A stretch of 64,000 nucleotides of DNA from Ilex aquifolium (lineage: Eukaryota; Streptophyta; Magnoliopsida; Aquifoliales; Aquifoliaceae): the NCBI GenBank assembly GCA_951799425.1, contig OX637397.1, forward strand, positions 39,102,409 to 39,166,408. The letters run 5' to 3'. Made by a program: the position numbers and the translations under genes. Under the pieces are notes generated by a model. That model had not been told where the DNA came from. It made no database searches and saw only the letters and a list, made by a program, of their open reading frames with translations. Positions 10,743 through 24,148 of this stretch are shown here, piece by piece (the first letter of the stretch is position 1; each line of letters starts with the position of its first letter).

Positions 10743-11427
10743 TGATATTTTGCCTGGCTATTTGAATTCGAATTGGTTAAATAATATTTCAATATTATGA
10801 TTTTTCAATATATTTATAATTCGACCAGATTGGTTTTGTCTTATTAACATAAATATAGTATAGGGATTTGATAAAATTGAGTATAATTTGATGAAATTGG
10901 ATGAGAATTAGGATATGATTTGTTCGAATTGAAATTTTAGAGACACATAGATTCGATTGAATTTATATTAATGTATTCCGATATGTATTTTTTTTTGAAC
11001 AAGTATTCGGAATTGAAAGAACGAAATTCGTCGATTTTTTAAATTAATTTAAGCCCGGAGTTTTCAATTTGGATCCTGATAACTCAAAGTCTAAACATTG
11101 CAAGCCTAATTATCATTCATTCACCGAGCAAGTTTAGATGATAGTTGTTTTTGGCTTAGCTCCTGTTCTTTGGACTTGCTAACTTTGCGAACACCAAACC
11201 TCTAAGCATGTTCTTTTTATTTCTTTCTTTTTTTTCCCTTGGGAACAAGAACTTACCCGCACACAAACAAAGAAAGATAATAAACAAGAAAAGTAAACAT
11301 ATTATGTGTTTGTATCGCATGGAACCAACCACTAGTACCTCAATGGATAAGTTTGATTCAATAGTCATGACCCTCAAGTCTATTACACATTATATAGATA
11401 CTAGTGTAAGTTGTGTAACACTAGACA
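10743..11427. other. Intergenic stretch between the convergent genes, unit 1
   Basis: AT-rich sequence with no family-like ORF. The small frames at 11156-11441 overlap each other on both strands and have no recognisable content. It separates the 3' ends of the MLP and membrane-protein genes. The same stretch occurs at 23463-24148, 36185-36869 and 48926-49610. Confidence 0.6.
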
Positions 11428-11904
11428 TTAGTAAAGAATGAAAAAATAAATAATACTATAAATGGCGATTAAAACAACAGGAAAAATCCATGCAGGTTTA
11501 ACCTTCTTTGGCCGTTTAAAGAAGTCGTCGACGTAGCTGCATATCAAAGTCCCCAAAAGCCAAGCACACTCAGCACCTAAAAGGTAGCAAGCAGACGCAA
11601 CAAATGCCACACCCACCTTGTCGTAATCACCAGAAGAGGGCCGCAGAGACAGATAATAGAGAAACAGCGAAAAGATAATCAGAAACAAACTCAAAAAGAG
11701 GCAACCGTGCGTTAAGCAAGCGAATATGACATCATCATCAGACTGCAAGTCCTTCTCTTTCTTTTGTTTCTCAGTGTCTTCTTCTTTCTTCTGACCATCA
11801 GTCATCTTAATCTCTAATATTATATGTGGCGGCGACCTATTTTTATATACCTCATTATCATCATCATCCTCCTTTTCTCGTTGCTGCGTCTTGGTCGGAT
11901 CCAT
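11428..11904 (-). CDS. Unknown protein with three predicted membrane segments, copy 1
   Basis: A single-exon frame of 158 residues that I do not recognise. Residues 1-57 are hydrophilic and highly charged (acidic run EDDDDNE, then lysine/glutamate-rich QKKEEDTEKQKKEKD). Hydrophobic segments follow at about 59-87, 97-125 and 137-158, the last ending at the C-terminus. A basic stretch KRPKKVK (130-136) separates segments 2 and 3. There is no obvious signal peptide, so the N-terminus probably stays on the cytosolic side. Residue 128 is F here and C in copies 2-4. M34 is an alternative start. The frame is kept open in all four copies, which supports a real gene but is weak evidence because the copies are so young. 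It is convergent with, and co-amplified with, the MLP gene. Confidence 0.6.
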   Translation of the reverse strand: MDPTKTQQREKEDDDDNEVYKNRSPPHIILEIKMTDGQKKEEDTEKQKKEKDLQSDDDVIFACLTHGCLFLSLFLIIFSLFLYYLSLRPSSGDYDKVGVAFVASACYLLGAECAWLLGTLICSYVDDFFKRPKKVKPAWIFPVVLIAIYSIIYFFILY

Positions 11905-11964
11905 TGATGAGAAGCAGTGCGTACACCCATGAGAGGTTGAGATTGATAAACCCTATTAATATAA

Positions 11965-11978
11965 CTATATATATATAG
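11965..11978 (-). promoter_or_regulatory. TATA-like element of the membrane-protein gene
   Basis: The self-complementary CTATATATATATAG lies about 60 bp upstream of the - strand ATG at 11904, with a GA-rich tract beyond it (11980-12065). Equivalent sites lie about 60 bp upstream of copies 2-4 (24686-24699 in unit 2). Confidence 0.4.
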
Positions 11979-13247
11979 ATGGAGAGAGATTGGGGAGGAC
12001 ACGAGGAATAGGAAGAAGAAGAAGAAGATAGAGGACACGAGAGAACGTGCGGAGAGACGCGGAGAAAAAATTTCCCCAAGTCCAGTTAGAAGAGTTCCCA
12101 ATATTCTATCATGTCCCTATTCTACATACTTTTACAATCTATGTAGGAGTAGGAAACTTCAAAGACATCGAACCCAATCTATTTAGGATACTTCAAATTC
12201 TGATCTACAATTTGTGGGAATAAAATAAATTTTTTGAAACTTCTCAATTATTTTATTTTAATTTCAAATTTATTTATTTATTAATTTTTATTATGGGTCG
12301 GTTACATTTGTTGTAAGGTTTTTTTGGAGGTCGATACATGTACACTTTTTACAACTTATTTGACTTACACAATAACATTTTACAAGGAAAAAAAAGAAAA
12401 TATATTTTGTACCTAATTTAGTAATCTTATCTGGTGACATGATGAATTGTAGCTGTTGAATTGATAGTGGGTCTCAACTAATAGTAGGATCCATTATCAA
12501 TCTAATGACAGAAAATGATAAGGTCATCAAATAAGGTCATTAAATAATGTCCATGTAATATTGTTCTTTTTTATCATAATCTTAAAAAACTTAATCAAAC
12601 ATATATTCCGTGAGTAATGACAAATTCATAGAAAAATAATTTTATAAGAGTGTCAATGACGAGAGAACATAATTTGTCAAATAATTTTTTGAATTTAAAA
12701 GTTTTGGAATTTTTTATTTAATTTAAAAATTAAGTCAATTAGTTATACTATCAATATAAAAAGATGTTAGAAAAACTTCAATAGGAATACTAAATAATTA
12801 ATATGCATCCGGAAAAAAAAAATTAAATATAAACAAATTTACACTATTATTAAAGAAAATTTTAAAAAAAATCTCAATTGAATTTATCGCTTTAGGCTCA
12901 AAACAGATGAAGCCATCCCTGGAATTAAGACAAGTGATGTGACCATTATTATTTTCGGTATTACATGTGAAAATAAATATAAACTATAAATTTTTTTTTT
13001 GAATTATTGAAAGCCCAATAATGAAAATAACAAACTCAGATTAAGCAATCAAAGAACTTTTTTTACATGTCACAATACAATTAAACAAAAAATAGAAGAC
13101 CAAAAAACTTCACTTTTTCATAGCATATCCGACCTGATTCAATTTTGTCATTCGATCAAGATAAGAAAGTAAGGAAAATGCATGAATCAGGTGATATAGT
13201 ACATCATTTATTTAACTTACAGTAGGTGATCAACATAATATTAGAGT

Positions 13248-13863
13248 TAGGGGCGTTTATGGGCTGAGTTACACACGGGTCTTGTTATTCGGTTTGAAAA
13301 AATAGCCTCGAAGCCCAATAGGCCCAGTAGTTGGCCCGCCAGAGCCCCGAGCCCAATATCTTTTAAGAGAGGATTTGAATTTACCATCAAACCCATTATC
13401 CGCCTTGAAGCCCGGTCCATGAGTCCGCCCGCAAAAACCCGACCCATGAGCCCACCCGCCCACCTAGCCTGTCTGCCATTCCACCCAATTGTTTGAAAAA
13501 AAGTTAACTATTGAAACTTTGAAAGTTTTGTGGTAATATATGACTCTACTTTGTTTAAATAAAATTATTCATTCTTTACTTTTTGCTTATTTTGAGTTTA
13601 CTTTTAATTCAAAAATGTAATCTTAAAAAAAATTAAGTTGAAAACATTTTAAATGAAATTGTATATATATATAAAAAAAGACCCATACAACAAGCTCACT
13701 CGTAAGGCCCGCCTAGTGAGTGGTGGGTAGCCTATCCCTACCCGTAGCCCGGCCGAGCCCACCCGATAACTCGCCTGGATAAGAGCTTAGGCCTACACTA
13801 CCCAAGTCTGACTCAGAAAAAATTCCACAGGGCCTAATCCAGCCCGACCCATGAACACCCTTA
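13248..13863. mobile_element. hAT-like miniature element A, unit 2
   Basis: Same insertion as in unit 1, with identical ends and the same imperfect 8-bp flanks. The duplicated position shows it was present before amplification. Confidence 0.6.
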
Positions 13864-14475
13864 GTCAGAGTTTAAAAGTAATGAGTTCAAATTCCAATAG
13901 ACATCCTCCTTTAAAACAACAACAAAACAAAAATCACATATTTGGACCACCCAAAATAGGCCACACATGAGGAAAAATATTATATAAATATGTATGTTAC
14001 ACCATTCTTTCACAACTTATGCTTTTAACAATTGAGATCGCTCACAAATATGTAGAACCCGATCTTGCAAAAGTTTTATATAACTTCCCACATTTTTGAA
14101 GGATTTATTCTCCTCCTAAACCTAATTTCTAAACACGTCCTAATATATACTAGTGGCATGAATACTTGTGCAATGTTTATTAGGGAAGCATATAGCTTAA
14201 TTGGTTATAACTTAAGCATGTCATCATCATTCCAGTTCTACCAGGTTAATTGCCTTGAATAATAATTAGTGTGTTATGAAATAGACGATACATTAATAAA
14301 ATATTAAGAGAGTAATACATAAAATAATATATAAAAATAAATCATTCCAAAATTTAATTGGAGTGGTTGATTCCCTTATGTCAGATCATGGTTGTTAGCT
14401 CGGACCACTCATACACCAACTAAAACCTTTGAATTTAGACAAGTGATGCGACCATTATTATTGCATTATTATGCT

Positions 14476-15084
14476 CAGGATTGTCCATGGGCCGGGCCGG
14501 GCCGGGGTAGGCCCATGAAATTTTTTTCGAATCAGACTTGAGTAGTGCAGGTTCAAGCCCTTACCCAAGTGAGTTATCGGCCGGGGTAGGTTACCTACAT
14601 CCCAACCCGTGAGCTTACTAAGCTGGCCTTCTGGGCGGGCCTACTCGCAGATTTTTTATATACAACTTCATTTAAAAATAGTGAATATTTTTGTAATTTA
14701 ATATTTGTATAAATTATATTTTTGAATCAAAAGTAGAGTCAAAATAGATAAAAATAAAATAATAAATAATTTTATTTTTGATTAAGGGATAAACTATATC
14801 CAATAAAATGAATACATCCCAACTAGGTTGACACATACTCACTTATCTATCATTTGCATTACTCTACCTTTTAAAACTTGTATGCTTAATACATGGAAAA
14901 GAAAATAATACATTATTTATAGTATCTAAATTTTTAAAACTTCAAATTCCGACATTTGAAGACTTATTTCAAAATTTCAAATTTAATGGTCTAAAAATAT
15001 AATTTTTTTTCAAAGGAAGGGTGAGCGGGCTGGGCTTGACAGGTGGACTCTTGGGTCGGTTTTTAACGGGTTTTTTTGGGCCGG
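14476..15084. mobile_element. hAT-like miniature element B, unit 2
   Basis: Carries the 12-bp deletion (GGCCGGGGTAGG without the extra GGGCTGAGCC block) that marks units 2-4. Confidence 0.5.
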
Positions 15085-15325
15085 CATATAAGGTTATATA
15101 TTCTACTATAATGCGATTATAGTAGCAGTGCTATTATTAATAAAGCTCTAAAGAAAGCTTTATATCAAAATAATAATGTGGTTGCTTTATGGTTAATATA
15201 TTTTGTAATTGCATAAGGGACCAGATTTAAATAAATTGTATACTGTTGGCAATTCGTATGTAAAATATAATATTGATGTGAAGATCATGTGGGTTTAAAT
15301 TGGCAGGTGTAAAGTGTATTTCATA
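15085..15325 (+). pseudogene. Relic of an MLP gene 3' flank, unit 2
   Basis: Same relic as at 2362-2602, with the stem-loop CTACTATAAT-GCG-ATTATAGTAG intact. Confidence 0.75.
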
Positions 15326-16916
15326 ATTATTATTATAATTAACCTTGTAATTAGTAAAATCCTATTATTATTAACTTGTTGAAAGTTAATATTAGTGGTA
15401 TAAAACATGTTAATTGTATATTAGCATGACTTGATGTTTTAATGGCATATCAAGTTTAATAAAATTATTAGCTTGTTATGTGATTATGAAATAATATGTA
15501 TGCTAAATGTTTATTTAACATATGATTAGTGTAGTTGACTTGTGTTTATGTTTATAAAATTAATAAATATGTTGCCACGTTGGAAGTAATAAGCATGCTA
15601 GTTGTGTAAATTGATGTGCATCTAGGTGTTTGTTTAAATATCTACGTGAATACAAGTATGTTAGTTGAGTTGATTATCTTACATAACATGCTTGAGATTG
15701 TTTTAAAAATATTATTATATTGCATTCATTATGTAATGGACATTGTAAATGGTACCAAAGACAATTTCACATTGTATTGCATTATGTATGGGTTACACTA
15801 CATTCATGGACATTGACATGGGTGGGAGTGTGTGCATGGTATGAGATCAATCACCACATAGGTGATTGATTGTGGGCTTGAGAAAGTCGCACCAAGGTCC
15901 GACTGAGTCGCACGGAAAATTAATGGATAACGTGTCGGGGTATAGCAAGAAGGGTTAAATTCTCCATTGGGTGCAAGATCCGTTAACTTGGTTTATACAT
16001 TTTCCAGCAGTACAATTCCAGAAAAGTGTAACGGCGAAAACAGAGCCGCAGGTGGAATGTCCTGAAAATCCGTTGATGATGTGGTGTCTCATTGGTGTAA
16101 TACCATAAATCATTTCCCCATTAAGATACAAGAAAATGAATTAATTAGTCATTGAGTGTACATAACACCAATGACGGGGCTTGGAATGCCCGAATACATA
16201 CGTATGACATTGCATGTGTTATGGGAGCCCGAGATGGGGCTTGGTGTTGGTATTGCTTGTGTGAGTCTCATCTCATGACATGACATAATTTATGACATTT
16301 TTTTCATAATATACATATTTGAATGAATGCATGAAATGATTGTTGCATGTGACATTTTATATACATTTGGATTGAGAGATATTCTCTATATGAGTTACCT
16401 TATTGAGCTTTGACTCACCCTTTATGGGAACAATTTTCAAGTATACCATGTGCTTTCACCGAAGGCCCTACTACGGGTTCGCTTTGACGACAGAGTCGAA
16501 CTATGACTTTTATTTTGACGTTGTATTTTTTTTGTATATGTTTACTTTTTGTCTTGTATAATTTTTGTAACAAAAACTTGTTTATATTTAAAAAACATGT
16601 ATATGAGAATCTTTTGAGACATTTATTCTTTTATGAATGAATGTACGTAGTAATGATGATTATTGTAGTATCCAATACTATGCAATTGAGTAAGGATGAA
16701 TGTACCGGTGTGGTCAATATTGTATGATTGCACATGTTGCATTTTGGGTAGAGTTCCCAGTACAAAGAAGGCTCTGCCCGAATTTTGTTAAGTTATGGAT
16801 CTCCGTAAATAGGGCATAACGGCGTGGTATTGAATTACATGGTATCCATGTGTATTTTGCGGGTTGATGAGTGATCAACGAGGTAATTACAGACACTTAG
16901 ATTTTGGGGCGTCACA
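15326..16916 (+). mobile_element. LTR fragment ending GGGGCGTCACA, unit 2
   Basis: Same truncated LTR as in unit 1. It has one extra T in the run near 16300, so it is 1 bp longer. Confidence 0.45.
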
Positions 16917-17117
16917 AGTAACATTTGTTGCGAGTTCGGAACAAGATTGGCTGGGGGAGGTATGACCTCCTCTTCGTGTGGTGGATCGTCCTCAGGCTGA
17001 TTCATGGATCTGATGGTGATCGCCATAGATACAGAAAAAAATGTGGTTGGGTGAAAATTTGTCCTTCCAATAGACGGCGTCAAACTTATAGTGCACAAAT
17101 TGGTTTTATGCACTACC

Positions 17118-17586
17118 TGTTGAGTAATTAATATATATAATAAATGTAGTAAAATATAAATATGAGATCAACACAAGCAACACACAGATATAGAGTGGTT
17201 CAGTCAGAGTGACCTACTCCATTTTGAAGGACTTTGGTTGCCGGGATTTTTTATTGCTTCAAGGAGTATTGGGTGCTCACGCAATGAATAATCAAGAAAA
17301 AAAAAAAAAGAGAACAATAACAAATAATAAATACAAGAATTGAATGGTTCAATATGAATTCTTCATAAGTCTACAAGAACGGTGGTTTCATTATATTAGA
17401 ATCTTAATACGGTTACAATTTATTTATAGGCATTGATTAATAACCCTAAATTTGGTCTAACTAAAAAACTTAGTCGGGGTAAATCTAATATCCCAAATCT
17501 TGATAAAATTCATATACCGTATATTCATTAAAAATCCACAATATACTCAATACTATATAGCGAGGGTTAATTAGCCTCCTGCTGCA
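17118..17586 (-). mobile_element. Minus-oriented LTR with gag leader, unit 2
   Basis: TG...CA-bounded LTR. The leader motif and gag start follow leftwards to 16917, where the other LTR cuts them off. Confidence 0.5.
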
Positions 17587-17805
17587 CCCCAATATAATAG
17601 AACTGTTTGAAACTGACTTTTTTAAGTGAAAAGTTACGGTTTAAAAAATACCGCAAAAAAGTTAGAGTTAAAAAAGTCTCCCCAAACCGTTTGAAGTGTT
17701 ATTTAAAAAGTTGAAAAAGTTATAAAAGTCCGTTTGGAGTGACTTTCTAATTTTTTTGGCTTTTTCATTTCAAAATAAAAAAAAAAATTATATGTATATA
17801 TAGAT

Positions 17806-18337
17806 TAGGAGTGTCCATGGGCCGGGACGGGCTAGGCTCGCGAATTTTTTTTCGGGTTGGGTCTGGGTAGCGTAGGCCCAAGCCCTTACCCGGGGGAGTT
17901 ATTTGGCCGGTTGGGCCGGGCTTCAAGTAGAGGTAGGCTACCAGCAATTCAACCCCGCGCACTCAATGGACGGGCCTTTATATATATATATACAATTTCA
18001 TTTAAAAAAAATCAACTTAATATTTTTTAAAATCATGTATTTCCCTTAGAAGTAGAGTCAAAATGGATGTAAATAATGAATAATTTTATTTAAATAAAGT
18101 AGAGTCATATATTACTACCAAATTTTTAAAATTTCAATGCTCAATTTTTTTAAACAATTGGGTGGAAGGGCAGATGGGCGGGCTCATGGCCCGACTAATG
18201 GGTTTGAGGGTAAGCTCAAACCCTCTCTTGAAAGATATTAGGCTCAGGCTTAGGCGGGCCAATTATCGGACTTCAGTCCTATTTTTTTCAGGCCGGATAA
18301 TAGGACCCGTAGATAACCTGGCCTATGGACACCCCTA
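17806..18337. mobile_element. hAT-like miniature element C, unit 2
   Basis: Same ends and target duplication as in unit 1, nested inside the 17726-18568 inverted-repeat element. Confidence 0.65.
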
Positions 18338-19748
18338 TTATAGATTATGTATAATAGTTCCCAAAATATGAATTTTAAATTTTTTTACATAATAGTAATA
18401 TTTTATAAATATAATAAACTAAAAAATTATGTGAGACTCGTGACAAAATTTCAAAAAGTCGAAGGAAAAGATCATAAAATTAACTTTTTGAATCAGCCTA
18501 CATAAGCTCTTTTGAGTCCAAAAAACTATTACATAAATTGGTAACAAAGCCAGTGTCCAAACGGACTTCACTTCTTTTACACCAAATCTCTTAAAAACTA
18601 TATATTTAAGCTAGCTTCAAAGAAGCCCATTAGAAACCCTCACAATTGATAATAGATATTGGTGAAGGGCCAGGGAGGGAGCGTTGCTCTACTTTTCAAC
18701 TATATTGAACTCACGCTCCATTTCACTACTTTCCTTTCGTTACGCTACGCTCCACTCCACCCACTAAGCATTGAATTTTGGGCTTAGTGAATATGAACCA
18801 CCCTTCTGATATATATAAAAAAATAAAAATAATAAATCACCTTCTATTTCCGAGGAAATGATATTAGTTTAGTAAAATATAACGTAATCTTAATTATAAT
18901 ACGTTTTTAGAAAGTGTTGTCACCTTGTGACAATAGGTAGTTGGTGTGTGAAGCTTGAGTAGTGATTCGACTTGGACAATTTTTTTTTCAAAACTAACAG
19001 AATTTGTTGGAGCTAATAAAAGAAATAAGAAAAGTTAGGCTGCAATATTAGATAACATTTTTGCTGCTCATAAAATACCGATTATTTGTACATATGAAAT
19101 TTCAAATACGGATCAACCATTATAAAATTTAGAAACAACCCTCACCACAAGAAAAATCATTATTACCGAGGAACTTTTTATATGTTATTTTGGTCGTAAA
19201 AAAAAGTTTTTCCAAGAAAGATTTGTTTTCGACAAGAATAGAATATGTGGATGAGTTTTAAGTACGAAATTAATTTTTCGTGGACAAAAATTAGTTGGAA
19301 AAATTATGCGCGAAGACCTCACTCCTCCAAAATACTTTTACGGCGAAATTTGTTTTACTTAAATAAAAAATTCACAATTAACATTTCTTTTTAATTTTAC
19401 TCTTTTAAAGATTTTTCTCTTATTTTTAACGAAGTATTAATTTTCCTTGGAAAAATTGATTGAAATTTCTTATTGACGGACACAAATTTCTAAACTCAAG
19501 ATATGCATATCTAAGGCTTCGTATCTCGTGTTCCATCAATGGAAGGGTCACTACCAAATTGGGTGAAGCATGTACCTATCACTGCCTTCCACCATTTGAA
19601 AGATTAGTCATGGTGGAAGAGCCTGTACCATACAATTAATATCTAGTACGATATGTGTGTAGGCCTCACAATATTCTAAACACGATAAGATTACATGACA
19701 CTCAAAATTAATGGATTTAAGTTTGTAGAATTTGACGTTATCGACTTC

Positions 19749-20027
19749 GGTACCGACTTCAGTACTGTACCGTTGGTTACTATTTTTTGATAAAGTTATA
19801 ATTCAAAAGGAAGAAATTACAACTGTTCAAGAGAAGTTTATGATCGGTCAAGGGTCTATGATCGATCACAGATGCACATGATCGATTATGGACTTCTTTG
19901 AGCAGTTGTAACTTGATCTTTAAAAATTATAATTTACAGGTCAAAAAAATTGTAACTTACACATTAAAAAAATTGTAACTTAATCTGAAATTGTTGTAAC
20001 CGACAGTACGGTACCTCATTCGGTACC
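19749..20027. repeat. Foldback upstream of MLP copy 2
   Basis: Identical in layout to 7029-7307; both GGTACC arm ends are conserved. Confidence 0.5.
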
Positions 20028-20338
20028 GTAAACTTTTCCTTTTAAGTTTAGGCATTAGTAAATTCGAGTGTTAAATGGCTGGACCTGAGTTATCAAAAAA
20101 AAAAAAAATGGCTGGACCTGATACACTCACCACCAAACAAATGACTCGACACGTTCATGTCTTATTTTTCTCAAAAAAACACTACAAATGTTGACAAGTG
20201 ACCTTACAAGCATATCCCAGTACTGTACATTGATGTATGTTGGGCTGTATTGGGTCTAGTAATTGGGACTCATTGAATTATTGGTTAGCAAATGATTACG
20301 TGCAATTGGCTCACAAGGGCAGACTCAAATGTGACCTC

Positions 20339-20347
20339 TATATAAGG
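20339..20347 (+). promoter_or_regulatory. TATA box of MLP gene copy 2
   Basis: TATATAAGG, 107 bp before the ATG at 20454. Confidence 0.65.
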
Positions 20348-20453
20348 TACAAAGACTAGGCAATTGGCATTGTCTTTCACCACTTTCTCTCTCCTCTCTT
20401 ATGTCTTGAGAGTTATACTTGGTGGGTTTGTGACTGTATTTTTAAGACAAAAA

Positions 20454-23228
20454 ATGGCTAATCTTGCTGGTAAAGTTGAGGCTGAAGTTGAGATAAAATG
20501 TGATGCTGATGAGTTTTTCCACAGCTGGGGTGGTAAGGCACACCAAATGCCAAATTTGTGCTCTGAAAAGTTGCACAACGTTGAAGTACATGAAGGTGAC
20601 TGGAAGACAGATGGTTCTGTTAAGCTCTGGACATTTGTTCATGGTAAGGAAAACACAACTCATAAAAATATTAGAGGAGTCTATTTAATTTCCAGTATGA
20701 GCTGCTGTTGCTAATTTCAAAATTATTATAAAAGTGTCTTACAATAGAAAAGAGCACAGATAAAAAACTATTATCCAACAATAAATTATATCTTACTTAC
20801 TGCTAAAAGCCTAGGCCAACAAGAAGACAAGTGTGGATCTGTGTCTGCGTTGGTGTGTGCAAGTGTGGATCTATGTGTGTTTGAATTTCAAGTTAATCAA
20901 TTGAATATTGTGATAGAGTTTCAGTGTGATCGAGTTGTATGTTGTGATTTAGTGTGGATCTATGTTTTCTTTTTTTAATTTTTAGTTTAATAATATAAAT
21001 TTAATAGTTGGGTCAAACATGTTTTTTGTTTTTGTTTTGTTTATTTGTTAAACATAAATAACTACCAAACATGTTTTATTTTTTTATTTTTTACCATAGA
21101 AAAAATTAAAATTATTATTTTATTTTATTAGAAACTCACATAACTCTTTGTGATTTTGGATTGAAGTGCAACTGTTAACTGGATTAACAAATTTGTTAAA
21201 AATTAAAGGCTTAAGAGGTAGAAGGGTATAAACATTATTTTGACATGGTATTTTATGTAAAACATTGAATGTACGATACGATATTATCACTTTGACGTGG
21301 TGTTATTATCTAATAATAATTTTATAAGGGCATGTTTGTTTGTAGTATTAAATTTGGGTGGTATTAGAAATCATTTTCATTCCACTCCAATCAAATGGTA
21401 TACTATATCCGGTCTTAAACTTGTATCCTATCATTCTCCTTGTTTGTTTGTTCAATAAGTACTATGATGGGTCCCACAAATAACCATCTATTATATCACA
21501 TCTTATATAACAAATATACCATTTTACCATTAACATCTTCCATTCCATTACTCCGTTTGTGTAACGCTTTTGCACAATGTTTGGTATAATAAATAATCTA
21601 ATGTTATGAATCGGTCATACAGTAAAAAAAATTTTAAAAAATCGGTGATACCATAGCCTTAAACATAATACAAGGAAAAAATTTAAAATAATTTTTTTTT
21701 AAAAATCGTTAACACCGTACACTTAAAAATAATATAAGGAAAAAATTTAAAATGATTCACTGTACGCTTAAACATAATACAAAGAAAATTTTCAAAATAA
21801 TTTTTTTAAAAAAAAAATCGGTGACACCGTACGCTTAAACATAATACAAGGAAAAAATTCAAAATAATTTTTTTTTAAAAAAATTTTTAAAAAATCGGTG
21901 ACACCGTACGCTTCAAAATATTTTTTTTTTAAAAAAATTAAAAAAAAAACCGGTGACACCGTACGCTTAAACATAATACAAAGAAAAATTCAAAATAATT
22001 TTTTTATATGTGAACTCTTCACATAGGAGGGCATTTGTGTCATTTTACTCGTTTATACAATCCTTTCACTTATACCGGGAAGATAATACCACCTGGTAGG
22101 TGGTATTGCTTAGTACCATATAGAAGGCATTTAAGTCACTATTCACACCGGGTCGGTACTACGACCCGAAAAATAATACTGATTGAAAAATGTCAAATAA
22201 ACAAGGTATAAAGTGGACTCTACGTACTATTTCCCTTATACCAGCCCCTTATACTACTCTTATCCTTCAACCAAACATGCCCTAAGTGGATAAAGTGAAC
22301 CTCACTAATTCATTAGACAGTGACCGAATGACCTGGTCAATCCTAGGAATAAGCATGTTTACTAAGAAGTAGAAGTTCACATGCCCAGCAACGGATCTCA
22401 AACAAACCGTGGTTGACAACAGGGTCTCTTTCCAAAAAAAAAAGAAGTATGATTATACTTCGGTAGGAAGTCAGAACTGGTGGAAGTGGACAAACTACTC
22501 GATGTTGGTCTTGATGTGCTTTGAAAGAAATATAGATATGATTTGCACTAAAATACTTAAGATAGACCTATCGGGAACACATTCACTCATGGGCATTGAC
22601 ATCTTAATGCGTTGCAATTTGTGCATTGTTCGATCTTTTGTCACCGATTTAACTTTAGATTTCAATATTTATTAAGATCCATTACCTATTCAATAATACT
22701 GATTCATCAAATCAAAATTTTAAGTCTATTTAGCACTTTCCTATGGGTAGTTAGTGAAGTAGTGGGATTCACTTTATACATTTGTAATTTTATTATGAAT
22801 GACGACACCATGTGATAATAATAATAATATAGTGTCACTGTTACATAAATATTTAAGTAGGGTATGTAATATGTATATATTCTTAAGTATAGAGACTAAA
22901 GTCACTGGGTTAATATTTATTCAACTGCAAGTGACTGGACTTTGGTTTTGTGATAACCTTAGAGGGAAAAGTGGAGACTTTTAAAGAAAGGCTCACAATA
23001 GACGAGGAAAACAAGCTCATCACTGCTGATGGAATAGAAGGAGATCCCATGAAACTCTACAAGATCTTCAAGGGCTCCTTACAGATTATAACAAAGGGTC
23101 AATCCAGCTTTGCGAAATGGTCCATTGACTACGAGAAAATCAACAAGGATGTTCCCGATCCAACATCGTACCTCGACTGGCTTGTTAACAGTAGCAAACT
23201 CATCGATGAATCGCTTCTAAAGGCATAA
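20454..23228 (+). CDS. Major latex protein-like protein, copy 2; exons 20454-20643 and 22963-23228
   Basis: Encodes the same 151 residues as copy 1, with the same phase-1 GT-AG junction; the intron is 2,319 bp. Donor, acceptor, TATA box and 3' stem-loop are all unchanged, so the copy should be functional. The only nearby difference seen is a silent-region T-to-C change after the donor (GAGCTGCTGTTG, about 20704). Confidence 0.93.
21328..22282. mobile_element. Tourist-like element in the MLP intron, copy 2
   Basis: TAA-flanked, with the same terminal repeats as copy 1. Differences are confined mainly to A/T run lengths in the internal minisatellite. Confidence 0.75.
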
Positions 23229-24148
23229 TTTGATCATATAAGTTCATATATTCTACTATAATGTGATTATAGTAGCAGTGCTATTATTAATAAAGCTCTA
23301 AAGAAAGCTGGATATCAAAATAATAATGTGGTTGCTTTATGGTTAATGTGTGTATGTATCAAAATAATAAATTGTACACTGTTGGCAATTCGTATGTAAA
23401 ATATAATATTGAAGTGCAGATCATGTGGGTTTATATTGGCAGGTGTAAAGTGTATTTCATATTGATATTTTGCCTGGCTATTTGAATTCGAATTGGTTAA
23501 ATAATATTTCAATATTATGATTTTTCAATATATTTATAATTCGACCAGATTGGTTTTGTCTTATTAACATAAATATAGTATAGGGATTTGATAAAATTGA
23601 GTATAATTTGATGAAATTGGATGAGAATTAGGATATGATTTGTTCGAATTGAAATTTTAGAGACACATAGATTCGATTGAATTTATATTAATGTATTCCG
23701 ATATGTATTTTTTTTTTGAACAAGTATTCGGAATTGAAAGAACGAAATTCGTCGATTTTTTAAATTAATTTAAGCCCGGAGTTTTCAATTTGGATCCTGA
23801 TAACTCAAAGTCTAAACATTGCAAGCCTAATTATCATTCATTCACCGAGCAAGTTTAGATGATAGTTGTTTTTGGCTTAGCTCCTGTTCTTTGGACTTGC
23901 TAACTTTGCGAACACCAAACCTCTAAGCATGTTCTTTTTATTTCTTTCTTTTTTTTCCCTTGGGAACAAGAACTTACCCGCACACAAACAAAGAAAGATA
24001 ATAAACAAGAAAAGTAAACATATTATGTGTTTGTATCGCATGGAACCAACCACTAGTACCTCAATGGATAAGTTTGATTCAATAGTCATGACCCTCAAGT
24101 CTATTACACATTATATAGATACTAGTGTAAGTTGTGTAACACTAGACA

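Larger units (their letters stand above)
1..12733. repeat. Tandem segmental duplication, unit 1 (about 12.73 kb)
   Basis: The sequence at 1 recurs at 12734, 25455, 38176 and 50917 in the same orientation, with only scattered substitutions and homopolymer length changes among the first four copies. The unit start used here is just the window edge. This copy differs from units 2-4 at several shared sites. It keeps a 12-bp stretch near 1850 that units 2-4 lack, and it has F instead of C in the membrane protein. Gene-free stretches in which I see nothing beyond AT-rich sequence are 1-514, 1131-1742, 5845-6422, about 6661-7028, 10743-11427 and 11979-12733. Confidence 0.97.

Noticed and set aside
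11820-12101. Two further - strand ORFs upstream of the membrane-protein gene
   Set aside because: They overlap its 5' end and promoter region in other frames and are low-complexity translations of GA- and TA-rich tracts.
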